A stretch of 64,000 bases of DNA from an uncultured Verrucomicrobiota bacterium (GCA_903898675.1 CAIUGM010000038.1:78950-142949), one strand, 5' to 3'. Counted from the stretch's first letter, positions 1 to 9,441 are shown. Program-made: numbers and translations. The notes: generated by a model not told the origin, from the letters alone.

Positions 1-1
1 C

Positions 2-916
<915 letters not shown>

Positions 917-929
917 TTCCCCGGCCCGC

Positions 930-2285
930 ATGTTCAGCTTCCTCTATTCCGAGACCAAAAAGACCCGGCAGGACGCACGGAACTGGTTGGAAGTCGCCGA
1001 CCGGGTCGACAAGTTCCGGCGCGACCAGCTGACCGCGGCGCAGACCGCCAAGCTGCTGGCGGCCACCGGCGAGGTGCAGGCGCGCCTGAAGGACCGGGCG
1101 GAAGCCGGCCAGCTCAAGTCGGCGATTGAGAAGCTGGAAGCCGTTTTGCGCGAAGTGGGCGGACGCGTCTATCCGTTGTCCTCAATGATCGAGAACGTGG
1201 AATTTTTCCTCGTGGCCGCGATCGTGATCCTCGGGTTGCGGGCTTACTTCGTGCAGCCGTTCAAGATCCCGACCAATTCGATGTGGCCGAGCTACTATGG
1301 CATGACCGCGTCGGAGGCTTACCAACCCGGCAAGGAGCCCGGATTGCTGCGCAAGACGCTCCGCCTGGCGACCCTGGGTGCGACCAATTATTCGGTCACG
1401 GCACCCGCGGACGGCGAGGTCATGGTCGCCGTGTTCCGTTCCGCGCGGCCCGCCTATGCCGAGAAGGCCGGGCGCAGCCTGTTTATTTTTCCGGCCAGCA
1501 TGCACGAGTACCTGTTTACGGTCGGCGGCGAAACCGCCCGGCTCCAGGTCCCGGCCGATTTTGACAGCGAGTTCAACAGCGTGGTGGAGAAAGCCTTCTT
1601 CAAGGACACGGGGATCCTGGGCGCGGTGCAAAATGAGTTTACCCAGCACCGGCCGATTGAGCGTTCGACGATCCTCGTTCGCGACGGCGCCAATCCGCTG
1701 GAAGCCCCGATCATCTGGGTGCCGACCGGAAAGCACGTCAAACGGGGCGAGAAACTCCTTTCGTTCGATATCCTGACCGGCGACCTGCTGTTCGTCGACC
1801 GGCTGACCTATAATTTCATCGCACCCCAGGTCGGCTCAGGCTTCGTATTCAAGACCGAGAACATCCGCAGCGACCAGATGAAGGACTCGAACGGGGTCCA
1901 GATCAGCCAGTATTACATCAAGCGCCTGGTTGGCGTGCCGGGTGACAAACTCGAGGTCCGCCAGGCCAAAGTGGTCGGAGACGGGGTGCAACCGCTGTCG
2001 AATAAGGACGGTCAACTCTACCGCAACGGCCGGCCGATCGATGGGGCCGCCGCGTTCGGCAAGAATTCCCGCAAAGAAGGCATTTACCCGGGGTATACCG
2101 CCGGCGGACTACTTGATTTCGGCGACGTGGTCGAGGTGCCGGGCAATTCGTATTTCGCGATGGGCGACAATTCACCGCTCAGCAAGGACAGCCGCTATTG
2201 GGGCTTCGTCCCGGACAAGGACGTCGTTGGCCGTCCGTTATTCATCTATTATCCGCTGACCAGCCGCTGGGGTCCGGCGAGGTAA
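930..2285 (+). CDS. lepB: Signal peptidase I, long form with inserted domain
   Basis: Membrane serine protease that removes signal peptides from Sec-exported proteins. Family landmarks are visible: one hydrophobic segment at about residues 90-106, the catalytic Ser117 in IPTNSMWPS, the general-base Lys331 in YYIKRLVGVPGDK, and box E MGDNSPLSKDS from residue 411. At 451 residues it is well above the 200-325 usual for the family: there is an 85-residue charged N-terminal extension and roughly 200 residues between the serine and lysine boxes, about four times the usual spacing. All catalytic residues remain, so it should be active. Probably co-transcribed with lepA. The many exported proteins in this window (NHL, S55, porin, alpha-galactosidase) are its likely substrates. 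Confidence 0.95.
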   Translation: MFSFLYSETKKTRQDARNWLEVADRVDKFRRDQLTAAQTAKLLAATGEVQARLKDRAEAGQLKSAIEKLEAVLREVGGRVYPLSSMIENVEFFLVAAIVILGLRAYFVQPFKIPTNSMWPSYYGMTASEAYQPGKEPGLLRKTLRLATLGATNYSVTAPADGEVMVAVFRSARPAYAEKAGRSLFIFPASMHEYLFTVGGETARLQVPADFDSEFNSVVEKAFFKDTGILGAVQNEFTQHRPIERSTILVRDGANPLEAPIIWVPTGKHVKRGEKLLSFDILTGDLLFVDRLTYNFIAPQVGSGFVFKTENIRSDQMKDSNGVQISQYYIKRLVGVPGDKLEVRQAKVVGDGVQPLSNKDGQLYRNGRPIDGAAAFGKNSRKEGIYPGYTAGGLLDFGDVVEVPGNSYFAMGDNSPLSKDSRYWGFVPDKDVVGRPLFIYYPLTSRWGPAR

Positions 2286-2379
2286 TTGAAGTCAGCTGGC
2301 CGGGGCAGCTCGCACGCAGAGCAAGGCACTGTTTGTTATGCCTGTATACGCACAATATATATTATGTCTAATATATATT

Positions 2380-2399
2380 AAACTGGTAATCAGTTTTTT
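2380..2399 (+). terminator. Possible AT-rich terminator after lepB
   Basis: A short stem AAACTG / CAGTTT with loop GTAAT is followed directly by a T run. It sits in an AT-rich patch about 95 bases after the lepB stop, in a convergent gap. The stem is only 6 bp, so this is a weak call. The 11-bp inverted repeat at 2483-2493 / 2510-2520 in the same gap may also contribute. Confidence 0.35.
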
Positions 2400-2482
2400 A
2401 AACATCCTTGAAGGCCAACCCTGTCACAGTGTTCTCTTCGCCCGGCCTAGTTGGCGAGATTCCAGCCAAGTTTAGGCCTGAG

Positions 2483-2520
2483 ACACTTCGTGGCCACCTT
2501 CAAGCTGGTCCACGAAGTGT
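2483..2520. repeat. 11-bp perfect inverted repeat in convergent gap
   Basis: ACACTTCGTGG at 2483-2493 is repeated in inverse orientation at 2510-2520 with a 16-base loop. The right arm is followed within 7-14 bases by CCCTTTTT on the plus strand, which would suit a terminator for lepB transcripts; the minus-strand side has no T run. The arm contains the CTTCGTGG core seen in the repeat at 33624-33649. Confidence 0.5.
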
Positions 2521-2533
2521 TGGCTACCCTTTT

Positions 2534-5500
2534 TCAGCGTCGTGGCCGGACGAAGCGGCGACCGAGACCGAGCAGCAACAGACTGGAGTAAAACCACAGG
2601 CTCGGCGCCCCGCCGCCGGCCCCCACGTTCGGAATAACGGTAACCGTCCCCGTTGGGGTTGTGGTGCCCGTACCCGTGCCTGTGGTCACCGTGGTGGGGA
2701 CCTTGAGGGTTGGTGTAATGACCACCGAAGACGGCTGGATGATCCGGATCAGTGAATTTCCGGTATCAACCACATAAAAGGCACTACCGACCCGCAAGGC
2801 CTGGGGTTGGTTGAACAAGGCGGAACCAGTGGCGCCGTCCCGATTGCCGGCGATGCCGGCGATACCGGCGATGGTCGCGGAAACTCCCGCGTTCGTCACA
2901 CGCCGGATGCAGTTGTTGCCGGTATCGGCGACGTAGAGGTTGTTGAAGGTATCAATGCTCAGGCCCTGCGGTAGATTGAATAGCGCAAAGATACCTGTGC
3001 CGTCATAGGCCCCGCTGATGCCGGCCGACCCGGCCACGGTCGTCACCGTGTAGGCCGGGGTTGTGCTCAGCACGGTGGTGCCGTCGGCGGCAAGGTTGTT
3101 GACGGCCGCGGTGCTGATCTTGCGGATCGTGTTGTTGAACGTGTCGGCCACGAAAAGATTGCTGGAGGAGTCCACTGTCATGCCGGTCGGATTGTTGAAC
3201 AAGGCGGCACTACCGACCCCGTCGGCGTCCCCCACTTTCTTGGCGGTGCCCGCGATCGTGGTGACCACATGGGTCGGCGTGATCATGCGAATGGTATTAT
3301 TCGCCGTGTCGGTCACGTAGAGATTGCTGCTCGCATCGACGGCGATGCCGGTCGGGCTGGAGAATTGCGCGCCGCTGCCCGTGCCGTCCTGGGTGCCGTG
3401 ATTGCCGGCTGAGCCCGCAATGGTCGTGACGACACCGAGGGAGGTGATTTCCCGGATCGTACCATTGCCGGTGTCGGCCACGAACACGTTGCCCGAGCTG
3501 TCGACGAGAATGCCGGTCGGCCCGTTGAAGCGCGCGTCGACGGCCAGATTGGCGTCATTGGAGCCTGACACGCCCTCTTTGCCGGCAACGCCGGTCACGG
3601 TGCCGTCAGTGGCAATCCGCTTGATGGTGTGGTTGGCCGTGTCGGCGATGTAGACATTGCCCGAAATGTCCTCGGAGACGCCACCTGGGTGGAGAAAGAA
3701 TCCCGTTCCAGCCGAGCCGGTGCCGCCCGATCCGGTTGAACCGGTTCCCGTGCCCGTTGAGCCCGTGCCGCTGCCCGTACCGCCCGAGCCGGTGCCGCTG
3801 CCCGTACCACTGCCGCCGGATCCGCCGGAAGCGGCGATACTGGCGGGCGTGGTGCCCTTGCGGATGGTGAAATTGCGATTGTCCGCGATGTAGAGATTGC
3901 CCGCGGCGTCGAATGCGAGCCCGGTCGGATAGTTGAACTGGGAGGCCGTGCCCACGCCATCCAGATAACCGGGAGTACCCACCGTACCACCGATGGTCGT
4001 GACCACCCCGGCTGACGTGATCTGCCGGATCGTGCTGTTAACAGTATCAGCCACGAAGATTGTGCCCGTGCCATCGACTGCCACCCCGGCCAGTCCGTTA
4101 AAGCTGGCGGCTGCGCCCGTGCCATCGGCATGACCCACCGTGCCAGCGGTACCGGCCAGGGTCGTTACGACGCCAGCCGCCGTGATCTTGCGGACCGTGT
4201 GATTGCCGGTGTCGGCCACGTAAATGTTACCGGATGAATCCACGGCCAGCGACCGGGGATGGCTGAAGGTAGCGCTCGTGCCGCTGCCGTCCGCATGGCC
4301 CACGGTGCCGGCGGAACCAGCCAGGGTCGTCACGACGCCACCAGCCGTGATCTTGCGGATCGCGTGGTTGAAGTAGTCGGACACGTAAAGATTTCCGGCG
4401 GCATCGATGGCGACATCGCTGGGGAAATTGAAGGTCGCGGCGGTGCCTGTGCCGTCGGTGTGGCCGACCGTTCCGGCGGTGCCCGCCAGGGTGGTGACTA
4501 CGCCGGCGTGGGTGATCTTGCGAATCGTCTGGTTGTTTGTGTCCGCGACGTAAACATTGCCTGCCGTATCGGCAGCGATCCCGGTCGGGTTGTTAAAGAA
4601 TGCGGCCACCCCGGTACCGTCCGTTACGCCAGCCCCGTTGTAGTTACCGGCCAGTGTCGTCACCAAGCCAGCGGGGGTGATCTGCCGGACGTTGTTGTTG
4701 CGGGTGTCCGTCACGTAGATGTTGCCAGCGGCGTCCACCGCGGTGCTGGTGGGGCCGCGGAACAAGGCAAAGACCACGGGAGTGAGCGTATAGCCGGAGC
4801 CGTCGTCGTCACCCGGCACCGTGGCGTCACCGGCAACCGTAGTCACCACGCCGGCCGGGGTGATTTTCCGGATCAGCTCGTTGTTGTAGTCCGTGACGTA
4901 GAGATTGCCATTTCCGTCCAGCGCGACCCCGGTCGGCTTGGAAAATTTGGCCGCGCTCCCCGTGCCGTCGGCGACCCCGCCGGTCGTGCTGCCGGCAAAA
5001 GTCGTGACCGTGCCGTCGGTCGCAACCTTGCGGATCGAGTTGTTGAGTTCGTCCGCCACGTAAACATTGCCGGCGCTGTCCACCGCCACCCCGTTGGGGA
5101 AATTGAAGCGGGCGGCGCTGCCCACGGCATCGGTGGATCCGAAGGTGCCGGTCTTGCCGGCAATCGTCGTCACGACACCCGCCGGAGTGATCTTGCGGAT
5201 GGCATTGTTGCCGGTGTCCGCCACATAAATATTACCCGCGCTGTCGACTGCCAGGCCGCGCGGGTTGCTGAACACGGCCGCCGTGCCCGTGCCATCGGCA
5301 AAGCCGGCGGCGGCGGCGGAATTGCCGGCGAAAGTGGTGACCACACCGGTTGGCGTGATCTTGCGGATGGCATTGTTGCCCGAATCGGCTACGTAGACAT
5401 TATCCGAGGCGTCGACGCCAACTGAGGTCGGCGCAAAGAACTGGGCCGCTGTGCCCGTGCCGTTAGCCGTGCCGGTGGTGCCGGCCTGGCCGGCCAGGGT

Positions 5501-6007
5501 GGTGACCACGCCGGCCGGCGTGATCTTGCGGACGGTTTCGCCGGTATAGTCGGCGACATAAATATTGCCCGAGCTGTCGATCGCCGGACCCTGCGGCGAA
5601 CTGAAGCTGGCGGCGGCACCCGTGCCATCGGAAAATCCAGACACCCCACGGGAACCGACCAGGGTCGTCACCACCCCCGCCGGGGTGACTACCCGCAGCA
5701 AGGAATTGCTGGCGTCAGCCACGATGAGGTTGCCGGAACCATTAACCACCAGGCCGCTGGGGCCGTTGAACAGGGGCAGTCCGATATCGATGCCCGTGCC
5801 GTCACTGACCCCGGTATCCCCGGCAAAGCCGGCCAGAGTGGAAAAGGTATAGGTCTGGCTTTGCGCGTTCAGGCCAAGGGGCGCGAGAACCGCGGCGGAA
5901 AGGAGTGCGACACCCGCGAGCAAAATCCCGGGACCAGTCCGGGCTGATTTCCGGCAAGACCGGATCGTTTTCTGGACGGTGTGAGCAGTCGATTCAGGGG
6001 GATTCAT
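2534..6007 (-). CDS. Giant exported NHL-repeat protein, 18 blades, C-terminal anchor
   Basis: 1157 residues. A signal peptide (charged start, hydrophobic stretch at about residues 28-46, ending LNAQS) is followed by 18 NHL-type units of about 55-60 residues, each with the pattern VVTTLAG...DGTG...F..P.G.AVD..GN.YVAD...N.IRK. Twelve units precede a Gly/Ser/Thr linker of about 45 residues (DNA 3700-3840) and six follow it, so the protein could fold as two six-bladed propellers, a flexible linker and a third propeller. The C terminus has GGGAPSLWF, a short hydrophobic stretch and an Arg-rich end, resembling PEP-CTERM/exosortase-type sorting tails. NHL propellers usually bind proteins, sugars or RNA; no catalytic residues are seen and the ligand is unknown. 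The gene stands alone, with 158 bases to the lipid cluster upstream. Confidence 0.85.
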   Translation of the reverse strand: MNPPESTAHTVQKTIRSCRKSARTGPGILLAGVALLSAAVLAPLGLNAQSQTYTFSTLAGFAGDTGVSDGTGIDIGLPLFNGPSGLVVNGSGNLIVADASNSLLRVVTPAGVVTTLVGSRGVSGFSDGTGAAASFSSPQGPAIDSSGNIYVADYTGETVRKITPAGVVTTLAGQAGTTGTANGTGTAAQFFAPTSVGVDASDNVYVADSGNNAIRKITPTGVVTTFAGNSAAAAGFADGTGTAAVFSNPRGLAVDSAGNIYVADTGNNAIRKITPAGVVTTIAGKTGTFGSTDAVGSAARFNFPNGVAVDSAGNVYVADELNNSIRKVATDGTVTTFAGSTTGGVADGTGSAAKFSKPTGVALDGNGNLYVTDYNNELIRKITPAGVVTTVAGDATVPGDDDGSGYTLTPVVFALFRGPTSTAVDAAGNIYVTDTRNNNVRQITPAGLVTTLAGNYNGAGVTDGTGVAAFFNNPTGIAADTAGNVYVADTNNQTIRKITHAGVVTTLAGTAGTVGHTDGTGTAATFNFPSDVAIDAAGNLYVSDYFNHAIRKITAGGVVTTLAGSAGTVGHADGSGTSATFSHPRSLAVDSSGNIYVADTGNHTVRKITAAGVVTTLAGTAGTVGHADGTGAAASFNGLAGVAVDGTGTIFVADTVNSTIRQITSAGVVTTIGGTVGTPGYLDGVGTASQFNYPTGLAFDAAGNLYIADNRNFTIRKGTTPASIAASGGSGGSGTGSGTGSGGTGSGTGSTGTGTGSTGSGGTGSAGTGFFLHPGGVSEDISGNVYIADTANHTIKRIATDGTVTGVAGKEGVSGSNDANLAVDARFNGPTGILVDSSGNVFVADTGNGTIREITSLGVVTTIAGSAGNHGTQDGTGSGAQFSSPTGIAVDASSNLYVTDTANNTIRMITPTHVVTTIAGTAKKVGDADGVGSAALFNNPTGMTVDSSSNLFVADTFNNTIRKISTAAVNNLAADGTTVLSTTPAYTVTTVAGSAGISGAYDGTGIFALFNLPQGLSIDTFNNLYVADTGNNCIRRVTNAGVSATIAGIAGIAGNRDGATGSALFNQPQALRVGSAFYVVDTGNSLIRIIQPSSVVITPTLKVPTTVTTGTGTGTTTPTGTVTVIPNVGAGGGAPSLWFYSSLLLLGLGRRFVRPRR

Positions 6008-6165
6008 TGATAGAGAGTGGGAAATGGGACAGAGGAAGGAGTACTGCGTTCCACCGCAGTTGCATGACAGCCCGCTACTCTAGTAGGGTGCGCGCGGCGC
6101 TGTCTATAATAGAGTCTGGGAAAGTGCTTCCGGTTCCATGGCCGGGAGATAGGCCGTGGTCCGCC

Positions 6166-7047
6166 TCACGCCAGCAGATGCCGGGTGATCTCTGCCGCGC
6201 AATACTCCCGGGCGTCTTCCAGCACGTAGTGGCCGGCCTCCGCCAGGTAGTCGGCCTCGGCCTCCGGCAGCGTTTGCCGCCAGCGCTTGAAATAGTGCCG
6301 GTTGAAACAAAAATCCCGCCCGCCCCACAGGATGCGCACCGGCTTGGCGCGCAACAGGGCCAGCCCCTGCTCGACTTCCGCCAAGGCCCGGTCGCTCGGT
6401 CCGCCCTGCCCCGTTGGAATATCGACCACGAACCGATGGGTGGCGATCCGGTTGGCCCAGTTGTCGTAAGGGAAAAGGTACCCTTGCTTCACCGCCGCGG
6501 ACAGCGGCTTAGTCACCGCCATCCAGGTGGCGGGCCAGGCAAACCCGTTGCAACCGCGCACGAGCCACTCCCCGAGCACCGGAACCCGGCACAGGCGGAT
6601 GCGGGCGGGCACGACGGTATCGGCGAAGGCCGCCGTGTTTAGGATCACCACCCGTCCGAGTTGATCGGGCCTGAGCAAGGCCGCGCCCAGCCCGATCGGA
6701 CCACCCCAGTCATGCACGATCAGATGAATCGTCTTCAGGTTCAGGTGATCAAGCAGGCGGCGAAGATTGAGGATGTGTTCCCTCAGGGTGTAGTTGAAAT
6801 CCTGCGGCTTGTCGGACAACCCGCAGCCCAGGTGGTCCGGCACGATGCAGCGCACGCGGCCGCGCAGGGCCAGCACGAGGTGGCGGTAATAAAACGACCA
6901 GGTGGGATTGCCGTGTACCATGACGACAGCCGTGTCGCCCTGCCCTTCGTCCAGGTAGCTCATCCCGCCGCGGCCGGTCTCGAACCGCTTCGGTTCAAAC
7001 GGATATTCCCGCCGCAGCGTCTCGGGCAATTGGGCGCTGGTCACCAT
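6166..7047 (-). CDS. Alpha/beta hydrolase, OleB / haloalkane-dehalogenase-like
   Basis: A 293-residue alpha/beta-fold hydrolase of the haloalkane-dehalogenase superfamily. Visible features are the oxyanion motif HGNPTWSFYYR (from residue 45), the nucleophile elbow VHDWGGPIG with Asp113 in place of the usual Ser, and a late His in EAGHYVLED. An Asp nucleophile with this HGNPTW motif is the pattern of dehalogenases and of OleB, the beta-lactone decarboxylase of olefin biosynthesis. The gene overlaps the OleA-like gene upstream by 7 bases (ATGGTGA), so the two are translationally coupled; that context favours OleB over dehalogenase. It is the last gene of the 13.9-6.2 kb operon. No oleC or oleD is beside it, so the reaction may differ from classical olefin synthesis. 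Confidence 0.85.
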   Translation of the reverse strand: MVTSAQLPETLRREYPFEPKRFETGRGGMSYLDEGQGDTAVVMVHGNPTWSFYYRHLVLALRGRVRCIVPDHLGCGLSDKPQDFNYTLREHILNLRRLLDHLNLKTIHLIVHDWGGPIGLGAALLRPDQLGRVVILNTAAFADTVVPARIRLCRVPVLGEWLVRGCNGFAWPATWMAVTKPLSAAVKQGYLFPYDNWANRIATHRFVVDIPTGQGGPSDRALAEVEQGLALLRAKPVRILWGGRDFCFNRHYFKRWRQTLPEAEADYLAEAGHYVLEDAREYCAAEITRHLLA

Positions 7048-8075
7048 TCGACGGCGAGCATCAGGCTGTTGATCCCACTGCCGATGCCCAGCAGCGCGAC
7101 CTTGTCCCCGGCCTTCACGCGGCCCTGCTCCGCGGCCAGCGCGAGCGCTGTGGGCAGGGCGGCCGACCCGGTGTTGCCCAGTGTCTCAAACGTGGAGAAG
7201 TCCTTCGCCAGATCGAGCCCGACCGTCTCGTAAAGCTTGCGGCGGTGGGTGCTGCCGACCTGGTGGCAGATCAGGTGGTCGGGGGTTGACCTGGTCCAGC
7301 CGGTTTCCTTTTCAAACAGCGCCCAGGTGGCGCGCGCCACCTCCACGCCGGCGACGAGCAGTTGCTCGGAATCGGTCTGCATGGAGAGCCCGCTGCCAGC
7401 GGTGTCGCCCTGGCAAAGCAGGCTGTGCTCCGTCGCGGCCAGGTAAGCGCCCGCGAGCAACCGGTGCTTGGGTCCGGCGGGCAGCAAGTCCTCATGGCAC
7501 ACGATGGCGGCCACGGCCCCGGAGCCGATCGTGAGGTTGGCGAAGAACGGCTTGATCTCGTTGCGCGTGAGAGTCCTGGCAAGCAGTTGCTGCACGGTCT
7601 GCTCCACCAGCGGGCGACCGTTTTCACCCGACACCACCATGCCGCAGCGAATCTGGCCGGCGTCGATCATGGCCCCGATCGTCACCAGCCCGTTGAGGAA
7701 CCCGAGGCAGGCGTTGGAGAGGTCGAAGATCTGTGTGTGCGGGCCCAGCCCGATCTTGTGGTGGGCGAACGCGGCCGTGGCCGGCTCCAGCATGTCGCGG
7801 GAAACGGCGGAGTGGATGAACGCTTCCACCTGCGGGGCCTTGAGCCCCGAGCGCGCGAGGACCGCCCGGCCGGCGGTGGCGCTGGCATCGGAAGGCAAGG
7901 TGCCCGCGGGCCACATCCGTCGCTCCTTGATGCCGGTCATCAGCTCAAGCCGGCCAACCGGGAGCTTCAGCCGCTCGTAAAGCGGACTCAGCCGCTCCTC
8001 AATCTGGGCGGAGCTCCAAATTTCATCCGGCAACACCGCCGTGAGGGACTCGATGCAAGCGTGCGAGAATTTCAT
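7041..8075 (-). CDS. OleA-like / KAS III thiolase-fold condensing enzyme
   Basis: A 344-residue FabH/OleA-family enzyme that would condense acyl thioesters. The triad is in place: Cys123 in DLSNACLGFLNG, His271 in ICHQVGSTHRR and Asn301 in GNTGSAALP. The sequence resembles the OleA branch (head-to-head acyl condensation) more than housekeeping FabH, and pairing with an OleB-like gene by a 7-base overlap supports that. The ATG at 8075 is preferred: the alternative at 8096 is a TTG lying inside an inverted repeat, while GGGG sits 8 bases before the ATG. Substrates could be acyl-ACPs from the FAS-like enzymes upstream in the same operon; that link is inference. Confidence 0.88.
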   Translation of the reverse strand: MKFSHACIESLTAVLPDEIWSSAQIEERLSPLYERLKLPVGRLELMTGIKERRMWPAGTLPSDASATAGRAVLARSGLKAPQVEAFIHSAVSRDMLEPATAAFAHHKIGLGPHTQIFDLSNACLGFLNGLVTIGAMIDAGQIRCGMVVSGENGRPLVEQTVQQLLARTLTRNEIKPFFANLTIGSGAVAAIVCHEDLLPAGPKHRLLAGAYLAATEHSLLCQGDTAGSGLSMQTDSEQLLVAGVEVARATWALFEKETGWTRSTPDHLICHQVGSTHRRKLYETVGLDLAKDFSTFETLGNTGSAALPTALALAAEQGRVKAGDKVALLGIGSGINSLMLAVEW

Positions 8076-8078
8076 TCG

Positions 8079-8171
8079 CAAAACCCCAAACTCCAAAGGC
8101 CAAACCCCAAAGTGGATATCGCTTTTTTCTGTTTCATTTTTGGCGTCTGGCTTTTGCTATTTGGACTTTTG
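8079..8171. repeat. Imperfect inverted repeat between fabI and the oleA-like gene
   Basis: Left arm 8079-8112 (units such as CAAACCCCAAA, CTCCAAAGG) and right arm 8137-8171 (TTTTTGGCG, CTATTTGGAC, CTTTTG) are imperfectly complementary, leaving a loop of about 24 bases. The right arm supplies the last codons of fabI (Gln-Lys-Ser-Lys-stop), and the left arm ends 3 bases before the start of the oleA-like gene. A hairpin here could attenuate or stabilise the operon transcript. The short repeated units resemble the other periodic repeats of this window. Confidence 0.65.
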
Positions 8172-8996
8172 TGCCGCCGGAACCGGCAGCTCCGGCCGCA
8201 TCGCGAGCCGGATGACATCCTTGTCGAAAAAATTAGAACCCAGGCCGGCGTCCACCACCACCGTGGTGCCGTTGAGCCCGCTGCTACGCCCGCTGAGCAG
8301 GAACAGCGCGGCGTTGGCGACCTCCTGCGTCTCGAGGTTGCGCTTCCGGAAGGTCAGCTTCTCGGCGTACAGATAACTCTCGATGTAGCCCGGGATGCCC
8401 GCCGAGGCGCTGGTCTTGAGCGGCCCGGAGCCGACCACATTGAAACGGACCTCGGTGTCGGCGCTGAAGGATTTGGCGAGAAAACGGCTGCATGACTCCA
8501 GCGCGGCCTTGATCGGGCCCATGTAGCCGTAGTTGTCCGGCGTGACCTGCAGCGACGAGATGCCAATGGTCACAAACGAGGCCGTGCGCACGAGGTGCGG
8601 CTTGAGGGCGTTCGCCAGTTCCACGAGCGAGAAGGCCGAGATCGTATTCGCCTGCAGGAAATCCTTTCGCGGGGTTTCGTGGAAGGCCTTGAAACCCTCG
8701 CTGTAATTGGCAAACGCGATGGAGTGCACGACGCCGTGCAGCGGCGCCAGGCCGGCCGCCGCCACTTCCGCCGCCAGCCGGGCGCAGGCCCCCTCTGCCT
8801 CGACGTCACACAGGAAAACCGGCCGGTCGGCCAGCAGGGCTTCCAGGGACTTTTTGCGCGCCGCCGAACGGACGCTGTAGACCACGCGCGCGCCCTGCTC
8901 CTCCAGGGACTTGGCGATGAGCCAGGCCACGCTCTTCTTGTTGGCCACGCCCATCACCAGGAAAGTCTTCCCGGCCAGCTCGAGGAAATCGCTCAT
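8157..8996 (-). CDS. fabI: Enoyl-ACP reductase (FabI type)
   Basis: A 279-residue SDR-fold enzyme that reduces trans-2-enoyl-ACP to acyl-ACP with NAD(P)H. It has the FabI-type nucleotide motif GVANKKSVAW near residue 16, and the catalytic Tyr-x6-Lys is present in NYGYMGPIKAALES; the end VVVDAGLGSNFF also fits. It overlaps fabZ by 4 bases (ATGA), so the two steps (dehydration, then reduction) are coupled. Being inside a cluster with its own KAS II, ACP and FabZ, it may serve a dedicated pathway, or it may be the only FabI of the cell; the window cannot decide. The last four residues come from an intergenic inverted repeat. Confidence 0.92.
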   Translation of the reverse strand: MSDFLELAGKTFLVMGVANKKSVAWLIAKSLEEQGARVVYSVRSAARKKSLEALLADRPVFLCDVEAEGACARLAAEVAAAGLAPLHGVVHSIAFANYSEGFKAFHETPRKDFLQANTISAFSLVELANALKPHLVRTASFVTIGISSLQVTPDNYGYMGPIKAALESCSRFLAKSFSADTEVRFNVVGSGPLKTSASAGIPGYIESYLYAEKLTFRKRNLETQEVANAALFLLSGRSSGLNGTTVVVDAGLGSNFFDKDVIRLAMRPELPVPAAQKSK

Positions 8997-9430
8997 GCCG
9001 GAACCTCCGGCGTCTTCCAGGCCACGGCGAAATCCACGCTCAGCACGCGCTTGTCGCCATTCTTGATGTGGCCCGCCATCATGTAGAACCCGCCGGCGAC
9101 CTCCTTGATCTTCACCTCGATGGTGGTCGTGTCGCCGGGATAAACGGGACTGCGGAAACGAACGTTCTCCACCTTGGCCAGCAGTGGAACGCCCTCGGGC
9201 TTCCCCTGCCCCGCGAACTTCCCGGCCAGCAGCAACGCGCCGGTCTGGAAAACCGACTCGCAGAGCAGCACGCCCGGCGTGATCGGTGCACCCGGGTAGT
9301 GCCCCTGGTAGAAATCCTCCTCCGCCCGCCAGGTGCGGCGGGCGACGAGTGATTCGCCGGTCTGCGTGACGATTTCGTCCACAAAGAGGAACGGCGGACG
9401 GTGCGGGATTAGATCGGTGACTTGGCTCAC
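8993..9430 (-). CDS. fabZ: 3-hydroxyacyl-ACP dehydratase (FabZ/hotdog family)
   Basis: A 145-residue hotdog-fold dehydratase. It shows the start [13 protein letters not shown], the active-site helix with [12 protein letters not shown] (catalytic His) and the conserved acid in [14 protein letters not shown], in a normal FabZ length. It converts 3-hydroxyacyl-ACP to trans-2-enoyl-ACP in the cytoplasm. The stop overlaps the fabI start (ATGA). No FabG-type ketoreductase is present in the cluster, so that step must be supplied by the housekeeping enzyme or be skipped. Confidence 0.93.
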   Translation of the reverse strand: MSQVTDLIPHRPPFLFVDEIVTQTGESLVARRTWRAEEDFYQGHYPGAPITPGVLLCESVFQTGALLLAGKFAGQGKPEGVPLLAKVENVRFRSPVYPGDTTTIEVKIKEVAGGFYMMAGHIKNGDKRVLSVDFAVAWKTPEVPA

Positions 9431-9441
9431 GGGAATACGTT

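Noticed and set aside
4259..5425. Plus-strand open frame of 388 codons
   Set aside because: It is the complement of the NHL gene; in high-GC DNA the repeated sequence keeps the opposite frame open, and the product has no recognisable motif.
2534..5850. Long array of about 165-base tandem repeats that could be taken for a CRISPR or satellite array
   Set aside because: The period corresponds to NHL blades in one continuous reading frame with signal peptide; there are no short identical repeats with unique spacers.
6105..6115. TATAAT-like box upstream of the NHL gene
   Set aside because: CTATAATAG is nearly symmetric so either strand could use it, and no convincing -35 box at proper spacing is seen on the minus strand.
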